Shown here: positions 1 to 13,600 of the stretch, one piece after another | Layout: every line of letters starts with the position of its first letter | How positions within the stretch are numbered: position 1 is the stretch's first letter | Source: Eutreptiella sp. 'Long Island Sound 2002' | Lineage: Eukaryota; Euglenozoa; Euglenophyceae; Eutreptiales; Eutreptiaceae | Reading direction: 5' to 3' | Length of the DNA: 64,000 nucleotides | Assembly (NCBI GenBank): GCA_964036045.1 | Contig: OZ038379.1 | Span: forward strand, 19,563,017 to 19,627,016 | Made by a program: the position numbers and the translations under genes | The notes under the pieces: model-generated | What the model saw: only the letters and a program-made list of their open reading frames with translations | What the model was told of the DNA's origin: nothing | Databases searched by the model: none

Positions 1-1700
1 CGGGGCCCCTCCTGTCATTTCCCCCAGAGGTAGACATGGGGTCACAACAGAATACAAAGAAAGACAGTTATGGCAATGGTAGGTGGCAAAACTGTAGTTT
101 TTGGGAAAACTTGGGTTTACCTTCCACATCACCACGCACCTGTTTCACATAACACCCTCCCTAAAGATAATGGCCAGTATGCACCCACCCGTTAAGGTGA
201 CTAATGATCCATCCACATATAGACCTTTACGTCCGTTGATGCTTATGTCTGGAGGCTAGAGCAGCATCGAGAGAGTCACTGATGTGATTGTCCCACCAGT
301 TCAGGGCCTGTGGACCCACGCCTTCATCGTTGCGCATGGAGGTGTTCGGCGGCCCAGTCAGAGGCGCTTTGCCGGGGGTGTGCTGCATGTTACCACACAT
401 CAAACTAAAAAAATTTCACTTGCTACAACTACTGCAAAGATTTTTTTTGTAGAAACAGAGCAAGTTTAAACAAATTTTCTTGCAGATTTTCTGAAACATG
501 AAAAAGCTGATGTATTGTTCCCAAGCGAATATTCTACCTGTATTTTTGCACTCACAATTGGTCATGAGATGTCTTTTTGAGTGATTTCAATTGATTTCAC
601 AGCAATATTGCCGAATCAAAAACAAAAATAGAAGGCATATCAAAATGAGTGCCTAATGTTTCGCCATAACAGTGGTGAACAAACACAATACAACATATTA
701 TTCAATTTTTGGACAAATACCATTCGAGTCTTTTGACCTTTCTCCAAACTGCAAGTGTTGCTCCCAGCTCAAGGTTGGATAGGTGCCTGCCTCAACTGGC
801 GTCGAGGGTTCAACCCACCCCAAACTAGCAAGAACCCCTTGGGTCAAGTTTCACAGCATACGGCTATCTCAACAAAATTAGAAAACTTTCAGAAAAGGTT
901 AGGGTTTTGGTGAACATTCCTGTCTCCGTCCTGGAAAGTGCATATGCAAAATGGTAGGAACCTCTGGTATTACAACCACCACCCCAAACTCCAGAGCTGA
1001 GGTTGGCATACGATTTCGTCTACCTCAGCTGCCCAGGCTGCACAGTGCACCGGAAAGTGCACCCGTTTTGGTTTTGTCCCGCCCCATAAATGTCCCAAGT
1101 GGCTTCCTCCACTTCATGAACATAGATGCCTTAGCTGTAATACAGGGACCCAAAATGCGACAGACAAACGGAGGTAACAATAGATGAACAAGAAATGCAG
1201 TACCGAGTACAAAGCAGCCACTACGTGGATCAATCGTGCCGAAAGTGCTGAAGCAAAATCTTGGCCTAATCTTTTAAGAGACAGAGAGCAATGGTCGGTT
1301 CTCATTGACTGAATGCCGCTGACATGGCCATTGGTTCGGATGATTGGATGCCGAGTATCCCGTGCATGGGGCAGTTAGTTGCAGGGAGAGGGGGGGGGGG
1401 GGTAAGGGGAGGGTTGGTGGGTGATGATAGAGTGAGAAGGTGTGGTTCCGGGTTGGCATAGTTGGAGGTAAACATGTTGGTTTCGCCGCCACATGCCCAC
1501 AACTGGATGTTTTGAAAATCATTGTCTTCTTCAACACACATTTCTTCGAGCCGTTGGACTACCGGACCAATGGGGACAGTACACCCGCTATTGTAGTGCC
1601 TTCTCGCAGCTTACCCCCCGTTGAATGCACCTTTGGTATGGTCGGGAGGGGGTGGACGATAGCGGTGCCCATTTAGGGGTGTTCTCAAAAATTTAAAACA
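1..1700. other. Gene-free stretch
   Basis: I see no supportable gene. Open frames are short and have no domain, coiled-coil or codon pattern. The first 900 bases are AT-richer than the rest of the window. A poly-G tract lies near 1391-1402 and a poly-C tract near 1761-1774. Confidence 0.5.
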
Positions 1701-2289
1701 CAAATCCCCTTGGTGGAGAGCGACTTCGACCCCCTTATAAAACCCAGGTTGAGTCTCTGCCCCCCCCCCCCCCCCGGAACATTGGGAGGACCCCTCCGCA
1801 TCCCCCTAAGCGCTCTTCTTAGAACTCCTCTAGCGCACCCCGTATTCCCTATGATTGCGCACCATAACAACCTAAATCTCCCATGCAAAGCGTTCCCGAT
1901 GGGTGGTGCCGTCTTCATGATTGTCTATCACCACCCCTGGAATTCCCCCAAAGCCGCCACCACTGGCGCCTCCTTCTCGGAGCAGTCCATAACCTCCTCC
2001 ACCCCCGACTCCTCCCCCAACGAACCAAGAAGAGGACACATTTGCAATGTGCAAGACCCATTGGACTAATGCGGGGACATTTAGTCAGTTGATACCCGCC
2101 ATTGATCCGCCCCCAACGACTCGATGAGCTCGCACAAGAGCCTACCTTGGGTAGACATCCACTTGGGGACGTGGGAGGCACCCTCTAGCTCCACAATAGT
2201 AGCCAAAGAAAGGGGGGGGGGGTCGCCTTGTCGACCTTCTCCGCCGGCTTACCCCCCCCCCCCTTCCTTGGCCCATCAACTTCCGTCCG

Positions 2290-3124
2290 CAGCGCAAAAA
2301 TATTTCACATCAGCATGCGGAGTTGCTCTCCTTGCAAACGTATCATCTCCATGAGCTTCTCCAGTGTCTGCATACCCTCAGCCCCCCCCGTTGGCTAGGA
2401 TTCTAAGCCGGGCGTCTACCTCCCCCACATCCTAGACCTCACCCACCCCCCTAAAGTGCACTTGGACGCGGTCCTCGTCCCTCAAGGCCGATTCCCCAAA
2501 AACCCAAACCTTCCCTTCCCTAATGAACCAAAAGAGCCCCTCCCAGCACCCCCACAACTGGCTGGTCGCATCTAGGATCTCGTGGTATGATGAACCCCAC
2601 ACCCACCACCATCCGCCCAGTCCCTCAACCCAGGTGCCAACCCGCGTTCCCCAGTCTCCCATCACGGTCGAGGGCTGAGCAACATGAATTTTGGGGGTCC
2701 CATTCGCACCCCAGGCGCAGTGCTGTAGCCACCGGGCGCAATGCTGTAGCCACCGCCTCGCTGAGATGTATTGCTCGGTGCGCTTCCCGCCTTCAAATCC
2801 TGGTCCCTCAAGCCCCTTCCCATTATGGGACCCAGGTCACACAAGGCAGCCCTGGGCATGCATCTCTCCTCCTCCGTCTCCTCGCTATCCTGCCCAGCCC
2901 CCCCCCCCCCCCCCCACTGCAAACCATTGGAGGGAGTCAAAGCATGACTCACTCAAATCAGAAGAGTCCATGGCCTCAATGTACACACAGTCCTTAGTCA
3001 TGCTCTCGGGTCCTCTCAAGCCGTCGCCTAGTGCCATTGCACTAGGACCTAGCAAGGGGAAGGCAACCAGGACCCTCATAAGGTTAGAAAACCCTGCAGC
3101 ATAGCAACAAGAGGACATGTGCAT
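2290..3124 (-). pseudogene. Decayed coding-like region, Gly-rich
   Basis: On the minus strand, consecutive open segments read like one protein broken by frameshifts and stops: an acidic/Ser segment (about 3050-2940), a Gly run made by the poly-C tract at 2895-2909, an EETEEER-type acidic segment, a Gly/Tyr-rich stretch with two GGYS motifs (about 2760-2700), a Trp-rich segment (about 2660-2435), an in-frame TAG near 2432, and a short amphipathic helix rich in Met, Leu, Glu and Gln (about 2380-2318) that sits in another frame after a G-run. The last helix resembles coiled coils of retroelement gag-like proteins, but that is only a resemblance. The breaks at homopolymer runs could be true decay or sequencing error. 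No homologue is recognised. Confidence 0.3.
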
Positions 3125-5552
3125 CAGGGCCTAGTGGGAAACCACCGTTTAGCCGTGGGCCAAATAGTGGAACCACAAAACTGTAGCTTTCACTTGTGTT
3201 TCATTTTGAGGTTTGGGTCACCTCTAAGTGCCACACAGCTTGAGCAGTCCGGGCAATCTGGTTGGGAGGGGCTCTAAAAAAGCAAGTTTGTCCTGTGCCA
3301 CGGCCTTTTGTGTGCCCTACTTTTGTTGATCGAGGTCATTTGTGAGAGGTTTGTTTTGGTTTGGTAGCAGCGTATGGTTTGCCCCCCCCCCCCCCCCCGC
3401 CATACGGAGACGTCCGGTGTGCAAGTTACAGGGAATAGGCACTCGTCAACACAATAAAATCCTCCCCTCCCCCACTCTCTTGTGAGAGGGGCACGCGGAC
3501 CTGTTTGCACATGAGTCTTGATGGGGGCCCTAGTCCTTCCAACCTGCGCCCCTACGGGGCCACGGCTCCGTGCCGCATGTGCAGGTCATATCCACCAAGG
3601 GCCCTACGCACTCCACACAAGGCTATCAAAGATTTTGGAAAGCTGCTCTCTGGAGCACATGAGAGAAAGGCATGAGCACCAAGCAACAACCATTTGAAAT
3701 CCAACCTTATAGGGGCACAAGTACACCAGCCTTCTTTCAACTGTGTTTGTCCAAGTTGGTTGTGAGATGATGGGCATGAAAATTGGATGTTTTGAGGCAA
3801 GATGTGGCAATGGCACAAAGCCTAATCTTGGATGCAGCTGCTGCATGAGGTGCCTACGCATTAGGATGTAGGCCACCATGTAAAGGCATATGCATGCATT
3901 GTGTTTCCTAATCCATTTGCCAAACATTGCTGCATATGCATACCAAGACGTGCATGTGTGGAGCGCTCTTTGACCTGCATGCGGCCCCCCCGTGCCTGCG
4001 TTGGCACGGCTTGTCAAGCACGGCTATGTGGCCTGAGAGACTGAGAGAAGCGTGACACTAGGGGGGGCTTTGGAGGCGTTGAGAGAGACCCTTCTCGTCT
4101 CTTGGGGAACGTCTGCTATGCACCCGCCATGTGTGTTCCAATCAGCACTATGTGACAAACGGCTCGTACACTTGCTCATTGTTCATGGCTTGGCCGTGTT
4201 TTGAGACTTGATTGGCACCAGCCCTTGGCATTCAATTGCTTGGAGCACGCACTGTACGCTCTGCTGTCTCCATAGGCGACCCTGCTTGTTTGCACTGCTG
4301 CGATGATAGAAGACTCGGGTACTAGCTTGAACTCAAGACAATGACACCTGTTGTTGAGCTACAGACCAAGGGATACCATGCACAATGCAGCCCTCAAAGC
4401 ACTTAGGGTAACATTCGGTAACAGCTCAGCAACACAGCACCTCAGGGGGCAACAACCAAGCAAAACAGTAGGGCTAGGTAAATTATCTAAATAAAGAAGA
4501 TGCAGGGTGTGTGCACAATGTGCTCTCCCCATGCACCTCTCTCTCTTTGCTGACCCATCTCCAGACGCTAACACTCAGCCCTCCTTGACCAAGGTCTCCA
4601 GCCTGCACACTACTGTGTCCCCTGCCCACCATGTTTGGCGTCTTTTAGCTCTAAGTTACCCAATGGAGGTTGTTAGCATGTCGTTGTTGGCGCCACTATC
4701 CTTTTAGACCAACCCTGCAATTGGTTTTTTCTCTTTCTGGCACACTGGATCTCAAGTCAGCTCTCGAGCAACAGCCCAGGTCAAAGAGTAGCATGGAGTA
4801 CAAACCAAGGGGGAGTGTCTGCCCTGCGCGCTAACGCTCCCTCCAAGGTTCCACACAGTAAGTGTGCCCCGGACCCAACTGGCGGATGTCCTCTATTCAT
4901 TACAGGCTTGGCCGACCCCTTACAAAAAAATGCCATAACAAACGGCATCGATTATGAAAGCTCATCTGTGACTTTTGTGTTTTGCAGTACAAATGATGTT
5001 ATTCTGCCCCTCCATTGCTGCTGGTTGTGCTTGCTCCATGGTGCCCCTGGTGTGCTCCTTTTTTGTGCTGGCTCCATGTCCCAGCCAGCAGCAGTAATCA
5101 TCCATGTCAGAGTTGGGGGGCTGGTCTAGCTTCACAGTTTGTATACGCCAGAACCATGACTTCGAGGTAATAAATGCACTTTTTGGGGACCCTTGGCCCC
5201 AAAAAGGTGCCTAGCCTGTGTGATGAGTGTGTATGTTATCTGCACACTTGACCCCAACCAACACGAACAAGCAACATGCAAACGGCCCCAAATACCCAAC
5301 AGTGACAGGCATGAAATCCAAGTAATTGGTTTGCAGATTCCGTCCTATGAAAATGCCTTGTAGAGGGGGAAGAAGAGCAAAAGAGGTACAGTCATAGTAA
5401 GGTCTGCCCCTCCAATGTCACCAAGCAGCTTTGGACGGACAGCTGTTACCTTTGGATCCAGGGAGAGAGGGGCCTGAAGTCCTGCAACAATGATGTCACT
5501 GGAAGGAAGAGACCCATTAATGATACGGATTGCAAGCAGCCCCCCCCCCCCC

Positions 5553-5902
5553 TTGCGAGAGGACCATTAAAGTTCCAAAAGTTGCCGGAAACAACACCTA
5601 GTACTGCTCTGACAAGGGCGTTGTTTGTGCGCGCTGCGAGAAAACACAACAGGGGACTGTTGCGTCATGAATGTACTAGTCGTCAGGTGATCCCCCAATC
5701 TCCACCTTCAAAGGACAAGAAGGGGTGAAAATGGGCGGCAGGGCAGCAAACCAATATCCCTAAAATACCATTCCCAGCCTCAAATCACCGAAACCACGTG
5801 ATCTTCATGGATCACCAGAAAATGGAACCGCCAAATTCCAAGGTTCTAAAAGTTGCGGGAACAACACCCACCATTGCTCTGACAAGGGTGTTGCTCTTGC
5901 AA
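5553..5902. repeat. Direct repeat pair, dispersed family D
   Basis: Two diverged copies (about 5553-5637 and 5826-5902) share a core reading roughly AAAAGTTGC, GGAA/GGGAACAACACC, then GCTCTGACAAGGG and GTTGTT/GTTGCT. A third, more diverged copy lies at the right edge of the window (about 63890-64000). Function unknown. Confidence 0.55.
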
Positions 5903-7429
5903 AAGGGGGAGGTATGCCAACAACAATTACGAACCTGCTCCAGCAGCAGCCACAGCACCAGTGCATCTCCCCCACAACACATCAGCAGGTTCCTCCCTTT
6001 TCCACAAGCACGGGGCAACGTCAAGAAAACAACAGCCAGAAGGGACTCCTGTGGTAGACAATGACGTGCTTGTGCAGAACACGCATCTGGCCACAAACCC
6101 AATCCCCATGGTGAGCCGGGGTTCAGGCTTGGGCAAAGCCGTGCTTGTGCAATAGCGAGGGAGCGCGCCCTTACACTCAATTTCACATGGACCACTGCTG
6201 ATATTGATATTGCACAGCGTATGGACGGTTTTGTCACACCTTAGTGTGCTGGCCTGTCCCCTATAAAAGATCACATGCCCTACATATCGGGCGTAGCCCA
6301 GATAACGGTGGGGGATTTGTGCGCAAAACCCCCTTTGTTGACGCCACTGAACGCAGCATACTGTGCATCGCTCTCCCGACTGCCAATATCCTGTGCCTTG
6401 AGGGAGTACCTACGCGCGCACCGTGCTGGGACGTGGACCACAAACGGGGCCCAAAGGTCTCCCCTGCCGGACTCTGACATTCTGTCAACAACACCCAGGG
6501 GGTGGTGGTCTTCTACCCTCGAGCAGCAGCCAGAGGGTTGTCAAGGGTTATGGAGCCCTTCCCCCGCATCGACAACACCGAAAGTATGTGCAGGACATGG
6601 CCAGGCCTCCTCAGAGTTGCACAAGGATGACGGACAGGAGCCCTGATGGGGCGGTGAGGGCCCCATGCACACACGGGTGCTGCGGATGGGGGTATGAGGG
6701 CTTGGACACACTGACCCAAGGGACTGAGCTCCAGAATGTGTATTCCTTCCTTCACCCCTTCTCCCACGGAGTTGTACAAGGGGGGGCTCTCGAGCTGCCA
6801 TGAAAATGGACACACCCAAACCTTCCTCATTCGCTGTGCGTTGCCATTTGCCCAACTTGACTGCAAGTTCTCTCCTCCAAAGGGGGCAGAGAAAGGGGGT
6901 GGGGGGCTCACTTCGAAATGGTTATCGGGCCATGGGCAGTCGCAAGAAAGGCACTGAGAACTTTTTTGGAAGGGGTGTCCCCGGAGACACCGCAAGGGAT
7001 CGAAAATTCACCCGATCCAAAACCCCTGCCGTGTCTTTGTGCGGTGGTATCTTCCTTTCCTCGCCCGGCTGTTGCACATGTCTTGTTCGTGTCGTGCTAT
7101 CCGCCCCCCTCCGCGTTACAAGAACATGTGCGTGTTCTGATTTATTTGCGTGTTCTTATTTTTTTTGTGTTCTTGTTTGAAAGACCCCCCTGTGCAGTGT
7201 TCACAGCCCTCCTTGTTTGCAGATATATGGCAGAGGTGAAGGTTCATTCCCCCTCCTTTTGGTTTGATGACAGTGACAGTGACACTGTGCATGTTGTTCA
7301 ACCGTGGGAAACGAGCACGTCATAGTGTTGGAAAAGTGGAGCGTTCTATCCCCACGATTCACATCAAACGGCGGGCACTTGCGATGATTCAGGCAGGCCA
7401 AAAATGACAAATTGCTGGTATGCCAGCAG

Positions 7430-8660
7430 GGGCTGATAGGTGCAGAAATTGGGACCCTGGCACCTGTGGCTTGCATCAGACGAAAAATTAAAAATTGCTG
7501 GTATACCAGCAGGGGCCAGTAGGTGCAGAAATTGTGACCCTAGGACCTTAGGGCTGGCTGCGTGTTCTTATTTTGGACTAACTAATAAGAAGATTCATGC
7601 GTGTTCTTATTTTGACTACGTGTTCTTGTGTGTGTGGGGGGGTTTACTGGCCGCGTGTAAGCACGGCATCGTCTAAGTACATGATCCGCATGTGACGTCT
7701 GTTTGCTTTGGCTGTGCTCGGGCAAGGGGGCGGGGGTGGGCTTATATGCATATCCCTTTTGCACTCTGGCTTTTTGCAGCCCCTGTAGTCGCCTTAGCCG
7801 GAGCCGATGTTGCCCGTCAAACAAATGGAAATTTCACGCAGACTGTTGTCTTGAGCAAAGGCCAGTCTTCCTTGATGGGCATGGCCCAACACCTCTTTCC
7901 TGCTACAACTGGCCATGTCATCCCAGATCTGAGTGAGACTGGGGAAAGAAAAGGGATGTCGACGCGCGTGAAATCTGAGCAATGGCCCACTGCCGGCGCG
8001 CTGGGTCAAAGCCTGGGCCGTTCATGTTCTACGTGGCAATGCAGAACCCTGCACGAACACATTGATGCAGGTTGATGCAGGGTCACAGGAAAATCTCTGC
8101 AGTGGCTCAGAGCACGACCCGACAGTGTTTCTCACAGAGTGGTGCTGCGCGACGTGCTTCCATTCTTGCGCCCAAAGAAATACCTGGCAGAGACATTCGT
8201 TGTGGTTGAGTATGCCATGTTCAGCGACCGAAATCCGTTTAGGGGCTGGGGCTTCTGTGCAAAGGAAGTGACTCAGTGGTCGAACACAGTGGTCTGCCAC
8301 CTCTTTCCCAGAGGGCGCACGGTGCGGGGGGTTTGGATGATTATGTTACATAGGGGGCGTTTTTGCACAGCGCGCGCACAGCGCCAATTATTACGGTGAT
8401 TATCCAGGTAACAACCCTGAAAACCACCCACCTGCGGAATCATGCACAATCAATTCAAAACTCAAAAATTCAAACATCTGATGCTTGCCATGGGTCCCAG
8501 GGACCTAAATTCTGCCCCCTATAGCCCCGTCCACTGCAGCACCCATTCAATCACGTCCTTTCAATCTTCTGAACTTACCGAACTCCCGGTGATGGAGAAC
8601 AGCCAACTTTTTGCACAGCGCGCGCACAGCGCGTGCACAGCGCACGGTACGCCCCCATAT
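7430..8660 (+). repeat. Dispersed repeat family A, partial copies
   Basis: This holds partial copies (7430-7560; 8345-8665) of a family whose fuller copies are at 33170-33480 and 63285-63595. Diagnostic pieces are GCACAGCGCGCGCACAGCGC, a GCATGATC/CAATTCAAAAC segment, CAGAATTCAGGACCCTGG-like words and GCAAGCATCAGAC followed by a TGGTGTACCAGCA-like word. The copies are in the same orientation. No coding capacity is evident, so this is probably a non-autonomous interspersed element. Confidence 0.6.
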
Positions 8661-9824
8661 ACCCAGCACGGAACCTGCAAGAGAGGCCCTGGAAAGCAGC
8701 AGACCCCACACGAAACATCACACCAAAGAGGTCGGCTGCATCCTTCCAATAGGCTAAAATGTTACTCAATGCCCCCCCGCCCCCCCCCCCCATTGAGGTA
8801 AGTGGCGTGACACAAACATCTACGAGAAAAGAGGGGGTTGGTCAAGAAAGGGGTAAAGGCACACCGCATTGTACCGTGCTAAAACTGGTCCAGGAGGACG
8901 TTGGTATCAATTCTGTTCCCTCACGTACTCGAAAATAGAGTGGCTTGCCACACCCTTCCTCACTTGCATCACCTTTGTCAACCAGCCAAACCCCCCCAAA
9001 AGTCTAATAGCAATAAGAAAACGAGGACCGAGTGCATTCATCCGCATTGCAACTCCGCTAAAGTTCCCCGACATCCTCATTCAACAGCTTTGCACATGCG
9101 CACGGTGTGGCCCATCTCAGCAAAGAGCAACAACGTGACCCGGGAACAGTATTTTACAGATAAATCGCCGGAGAGGATGCCAGGCCGAGAAAAAGTGAAG
9201 GTTTGCAGGAAAGCAGGAGCGCATTCCGAAAAGGGAGCCGGCCGTGTCCGTCACGCAACCCGTAACCGCACATTTCCAAAACGCCCATCCAAAGTGTCCG
9301 GACCCAGAGCAAGAGCTTCAGGAAAATTGGGGTGGGGATTGGGGCCGGGCGTCGAGTAAACCGACGGACATTCCCGTGGAAAATGAAGTGGCGAAGAGAT
9401 GAGTGACAGCAAACTCCACAACGACAGCTCAAAGACGCCCCGGGTGGGGTCAGGGATCGGTCTAGCGTCGCGCGATGATTGGACCTCTATGAAAATCGTT
9501 ACCTTCGGGTGTGCTCTGTTTATAAGGTCAAGGCTCAGGGATGGCTGGCTCAGGAATAATGGGCTCAGCCAGAGAACACCCTTCAAGCCGCGGTGCTCAA
9601 ACAGGTGTAGGAATACGATACGTATGAGGGACGCAGGCGCCGCGCCCCCGCAGTGGGGGGCACTGCACCTGCCGCGGGGGGTGCCTCTGGCCCCCGCCAG
9701 GCCTATGGACAGGAGCTGTCAGCACAGACCTTCCCTGTACGAAGCTGTGCCCAAGTGCGTTTGTGCGACTTGGGTTGCTGGAGGCACTGGTGCACTGCCA
9801 TCCTGATCCCTCTTTGGCGCGCAG

Positions 9825-10085
9825 GCACTCCTACCTCCACCGGTCCACCCCTACCTCTACCTTTGGCTCCATTTCCACCTCCACCTCCACCTCCACCTCC
9901 ACCTCCACATCCAACCCTGCCTCTATCTTCACCACTACCTCCTGATTCAGTCCTACCTCTGCCCGTACCTCCACCTCTCCGTCTACCTCCTGCTGCACCC
10001 CTACCCCTACCCCTACCCCTACCTTAACCTCTATCCGGTCTTATACCCCTACCCCGACCCCTACCTCCGCTACTTCTACCCCAAC
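9825..10085 (+). repeat. Simple pyrimidine repeats, telomere-like CCCCTA
   Basis: A CCTCCA hexamer array (about 9878-9910) is followed by short CCCCTA runs (about 9995-10025) and degenerate CCTCTACC words. The CCCCTA units resemble G-rich telomere repeats (TAGGGG on the minus strand), but the array is too short and degenerate to call a telomere. It lies just 3' of the NYN-like gene on the minus strand. Confidence 0.55.
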
Positions 10086-10327
10086 CTCTACCACTTCGCT
10101 GGAAACAAGCTGAGCGCGTGCCCAAGCCCCATTACGGCGGCTCCTGAAGGCATGGATTACGGGCGCCTGGCCTCAGCTCTCCCCTCTCCCGCCGCACATC
10201 GCTTACCACACCAGCTCTTGTCCCCTACAACACGGTCCTTGCCGCCACCCACCGTAATCCGAGAAACCCCTCCGAGGCAAAGCCGGCGCCAGCACGTCCT
10301 CATTGTCCGCAGCACCGACTGTATCGC

Positions 10328-10666
10328 CTACTCGTACACATCGGCAATGTACTCGATCTTGGCCCCCAATGCCCGAGCCTGGGCTTGCACGATGGTCACG
10401 CCACCGACTGCAAAGCAGAAGAGATTGACGGTGTCAATTCCGTAGCCCTTGGCCTTTTTGAAGAGCGGCAGGTAGTCAACTGAGTCGCAGCCGACAAAGT
10501 AGTAGCGCACGCGGCTGCCGTACTTAATGAACAGCTCCAGGATGTCCGCGATCATGTAGGTGTCCAGGCAGTCCGGGGCCGGCAGCAGGTGCGTGTACCA
10601 GTGTGCTGCGTGCGCCTGCTGGTGTATGGCGGGGTCCACACCGTAAGCGTACAGGGCAATGAGGTC
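10328..10666 (-). CDS. Last exon: NYN/PIN-like domain core
   Basis: The exon runs from acceptor CCACCAG|GAC to TAG at 10330-10328, 112 codons, phase 0. Around exon residues 32-41 a PDCLDTYMIAD motif precedes a helix, then VRYYFVGCDSVDYLPLFKKA (residues 53-72), then a hydrophobic strand and a second ARALGAKIEYIAD strand near the end. In NYN domains the order is Asp-rich helix, strand with SGDSDF, helix, strand; this matches well in layout. GC-rich third positions and absence of low complexity support real coding. The NYN call is mine by motif, not by search. Confidence 0.6.
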   Translation of the reverse strand, partial: DLIALYAYGVDPAIHQQAHAAHWYTHLLPAPDCLDTYMIADILELFIKYGSRVRYYFVGCDSVDYLPLFKKAKGYGIDTVNLFCFAVGGVTIVQAQARALGAKIEYIADVYE

Positions 10667-13600
10667 CTGGTGGGAACAAAGGGGGGCTGAGAAACTGCGG
10701 TGTGTTACAACCCTCCCAAACTGGAGATTTTTGTGGGCCATTTCAGGAAGCTGTGCAAGGGAATCCCATCCTAATCCCATCCCTACCCCGGAGACCGTGT
10801 GGACTGAGTGTCAGGTACGCACAGCAAAGCGCGATGTGCATCTGTCGGCAATTCCAGATGGCGTTGTGCAACTGCGGCTTTTGTTTTAGACAGAACGCAC
10901 AAGATCTGTGATCGAATGTTCACACTAGAACAAACACACGTCAACACTTCAAACACTGCTTTGTGTCGTGGGTCAAGAAAATACAGCCAATTGGGGCACA
11001 ACATCGGGCGAATCGGGGGCATCTGCCCCCACTTTGGGGAGGCTTGAAATCGGAAGTTGTCACCATTGAGCCCAAAATGGGCCAGTTCCAGAGTGCGCTG
11101 TCATAAATGTCAGGTGCTGCCCTACTTCGGCGCCAAACTACTACGCATGCTGACTGTACCTTAGACAAGGGCAAGCACCAGACAAAGAGGGGGGTAGGTG
11201 TACCACAAAGGCTGGTTGGGCACTGTATAGGACAGCCGGCGTCCAGTGCAATGTCTTTGGTGTGCCCTATTTGTTGGTGGATGACAGCTCTTAAGGGGTA
11301 CGTGTGGGGTGCCCAGGGGGTTGTACTCTTGTGGGCGAGAGTGGGATGTGCGTCCCACGGCTCACAGGCCGCTTGTTTTCTTGGGCCCCTTGTTTTCGAG
11401 TGCAGCACGGGGTTAAGAACATTTCTCCCCTTGAGTGGTGTGTATGTGTGTGTGCGTGCGCGCGCGCGTGTGTGAATCGTGCATGAGCGCAACGAATCTC
11501 TGTGCAATCTCATCTGACTGTCCATGGCGCACTGGACTCGGGACACGGAGTTCGGCTGCTCACTGTCCCTTGACCTGTGTTTGGAGGGGGTTCAACGAAA
11601 GTTCGATACCATATAATACAACTGGTATCTGGTGCTGTGTCTTTGCTGTGACATGTCCGACTGCTCCCCGTGGCAGCATCACTGCCCCAGCCTGCGTCAG
11701 CCATTGCCAACACCCTGCAGTTCGCAGGGTGCTTTCCACCACAAACGGTGTGGGAACTGTAACACAGGGCAAGGGAGTTCTGGATCACCAAGTGCTGCAC
11801 ATCAGTGGTGTGCTTCCATGCATCTTGCCCTCATTGTGCTGGTGGTGTGCAGTCCAACCTCTAGGCTACTGACCCTGTGAAGCAGGCTCCGGCCGCATGC
11901 AGCACACAAGTGGAGGGGGGGGGGGTCATAAAGGCTGCTTGGTCAAGGCGTAGTGTCGAGGACGAGGAGGAGGACAAAGATGAGTGGGGCAGGATGTACC
12001 CATCCATTTTGGTCAAGGGGCGGTCACATGATCCTTCTCCCAACAAGTCCCAACAAAACAACGCTTTACCACGCATCTACTCCGCCGGGATGTTGCAGTA
12101 CTAAAATGACATCCCATATGCGCTCCCACCCACCTCCCCCCGCTCACCCATTTCCCGTCGTGCTGCACAGCCGGGCCTCAGGAGGTGCAATAAAGGGACG
12201 TCACAGCCCTGCACGTTGTTCAGTTCACTTGAACGCGCTCTGGTACCAGTCAGCGTGCAGTACTTGCCGGAGTGCTGGTGTTTTGTTTGCACTTAGACCT
12301 CCCTCGCAACTGAATGTGCAATACAAACCCCCTGGACACTGTAGCCGTGGCACCCTCCTTGTTAGAGCCCATTGCTTGTGCAATGCAAGCCTCACAGATC
12401 TTCGAGTGGGATGTCCTCCTCATAATGATCATCTGGCCACTCCGATCTTTGGATTTGAGATTCTGACTGACAGTTGTTTTTGCGTACCGCAACATGCCAT
12501 GCACTCACGGGAGGGTGTGCCACGGAGGCTGAGTAAGTATGCCGGTTGGTACTTCCAAGTGTACGTACTTGCTCATCTTTTGAGGGGGGGAATCCTCCAC
12601 GCGTCCATACGTGGGTTGGTTGTCCACCCATTCAAGTCCAACACCACAATATGCGCCGGCAAAGGGGCAAAATGATAGGCGCCAGCCCCCAAAGTCATGA
12701 TGCCAGCGGATGGGGCAGTTCCAAACTGGGGCCCCCGTCACGGTGGCATCATGAGCGTGCGCCCATCCTCTCGCACTTTTGCACCCCCCTTCATGCGTGT
12801 GTCCATCACATGTGGTGCTTGGGTGCCAAGACTCTCTTCCGGGTCCAGTGTACACACAGCCCTCACTCCTGGAGGCACATGGCTGTGGCGCATCGTTATA
12901 GGGCTTCTGCCCCCCTCCGCAGGACGTGCCCTCACTCAACGCATCCCTTGCCCCTTTCCTTTCATCCCCCTCCCCCCCCACACACACATGAGGATGGCAG
13001 CCATGCTTCGTTCTGGATGTGGGGGGGGCAGCTGTCTGACCTTGAATGAGCACCTTCTGGAGGGTGCAACACGCGGAACGCCGTGTGCCACAGCCCCGTC
13101 CCTCCGAGTGGACCGGTTCCTGGCAACCTCTGCCGGGCCGGCAATGCGGTCCCACCCCCAGACTGTGAGGGTCGGAGGGGGAGGGGCTCACGGGCATTGG
13201 GCCGCAAGCCGCGAGTCGGGGGAGTTGGAAGGGGGGAATATCGGAAAGGTGAGAGTGGGTGGGCAGGGAGGGGGAGGGGGGCACGGAAAGGGGTCCCATT
13301 GCAGCCCCATGGGCCGTTGGTATGCCCTGAGGATCACGTGGGGTGCCCTGTTCCACGCAGCCCCAGCCTCAGCCCAGTGGCGGCACAGCCGCACCTGCTC
13401 AGGGTCCACCTCCTCCGGGAGGCCCAACTGATCACGCAGCGCCACAAAATCTATGACAGGGGCGACGCGGGCGTGGCCCTCACTGAACTGACCCACGAAC
13501 ACGACGGTCTTGTCGGCGCTGACGGTGGGGTCCGCAACTTTTTGGAGCCACACTTCCCTGCAACGTAGCCACGGGGGCAGGGGGCGACGGCAGGGCTGCG

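Larger units (their letters stand above)
3130..9620. other. Gene-free stretch with dispersed repeats
   Basis: No host gene could be supported on either strand. The stretch holds copies of two dispersed repeat families listed separately (5553-5902 and 7430-8660) and poly-C runs near 3381 and 5541. Overlapping open frames of 80-160 codons here show no domain or compositional evidence of coding. Confidence 0.45.

Noticed and set aside
9990-10030. Chromosome end or telomere
   Set aside because: Only a few CCCCTA units inside a longer degenerate pyrimidine stretch, with gene sequence continuing on the right.
12505-13431. Frames of 244-283 codons on both strands
   Set aside because: They coincide with the duplicated block, whose other copy breaks the frames; repeat, not gene.
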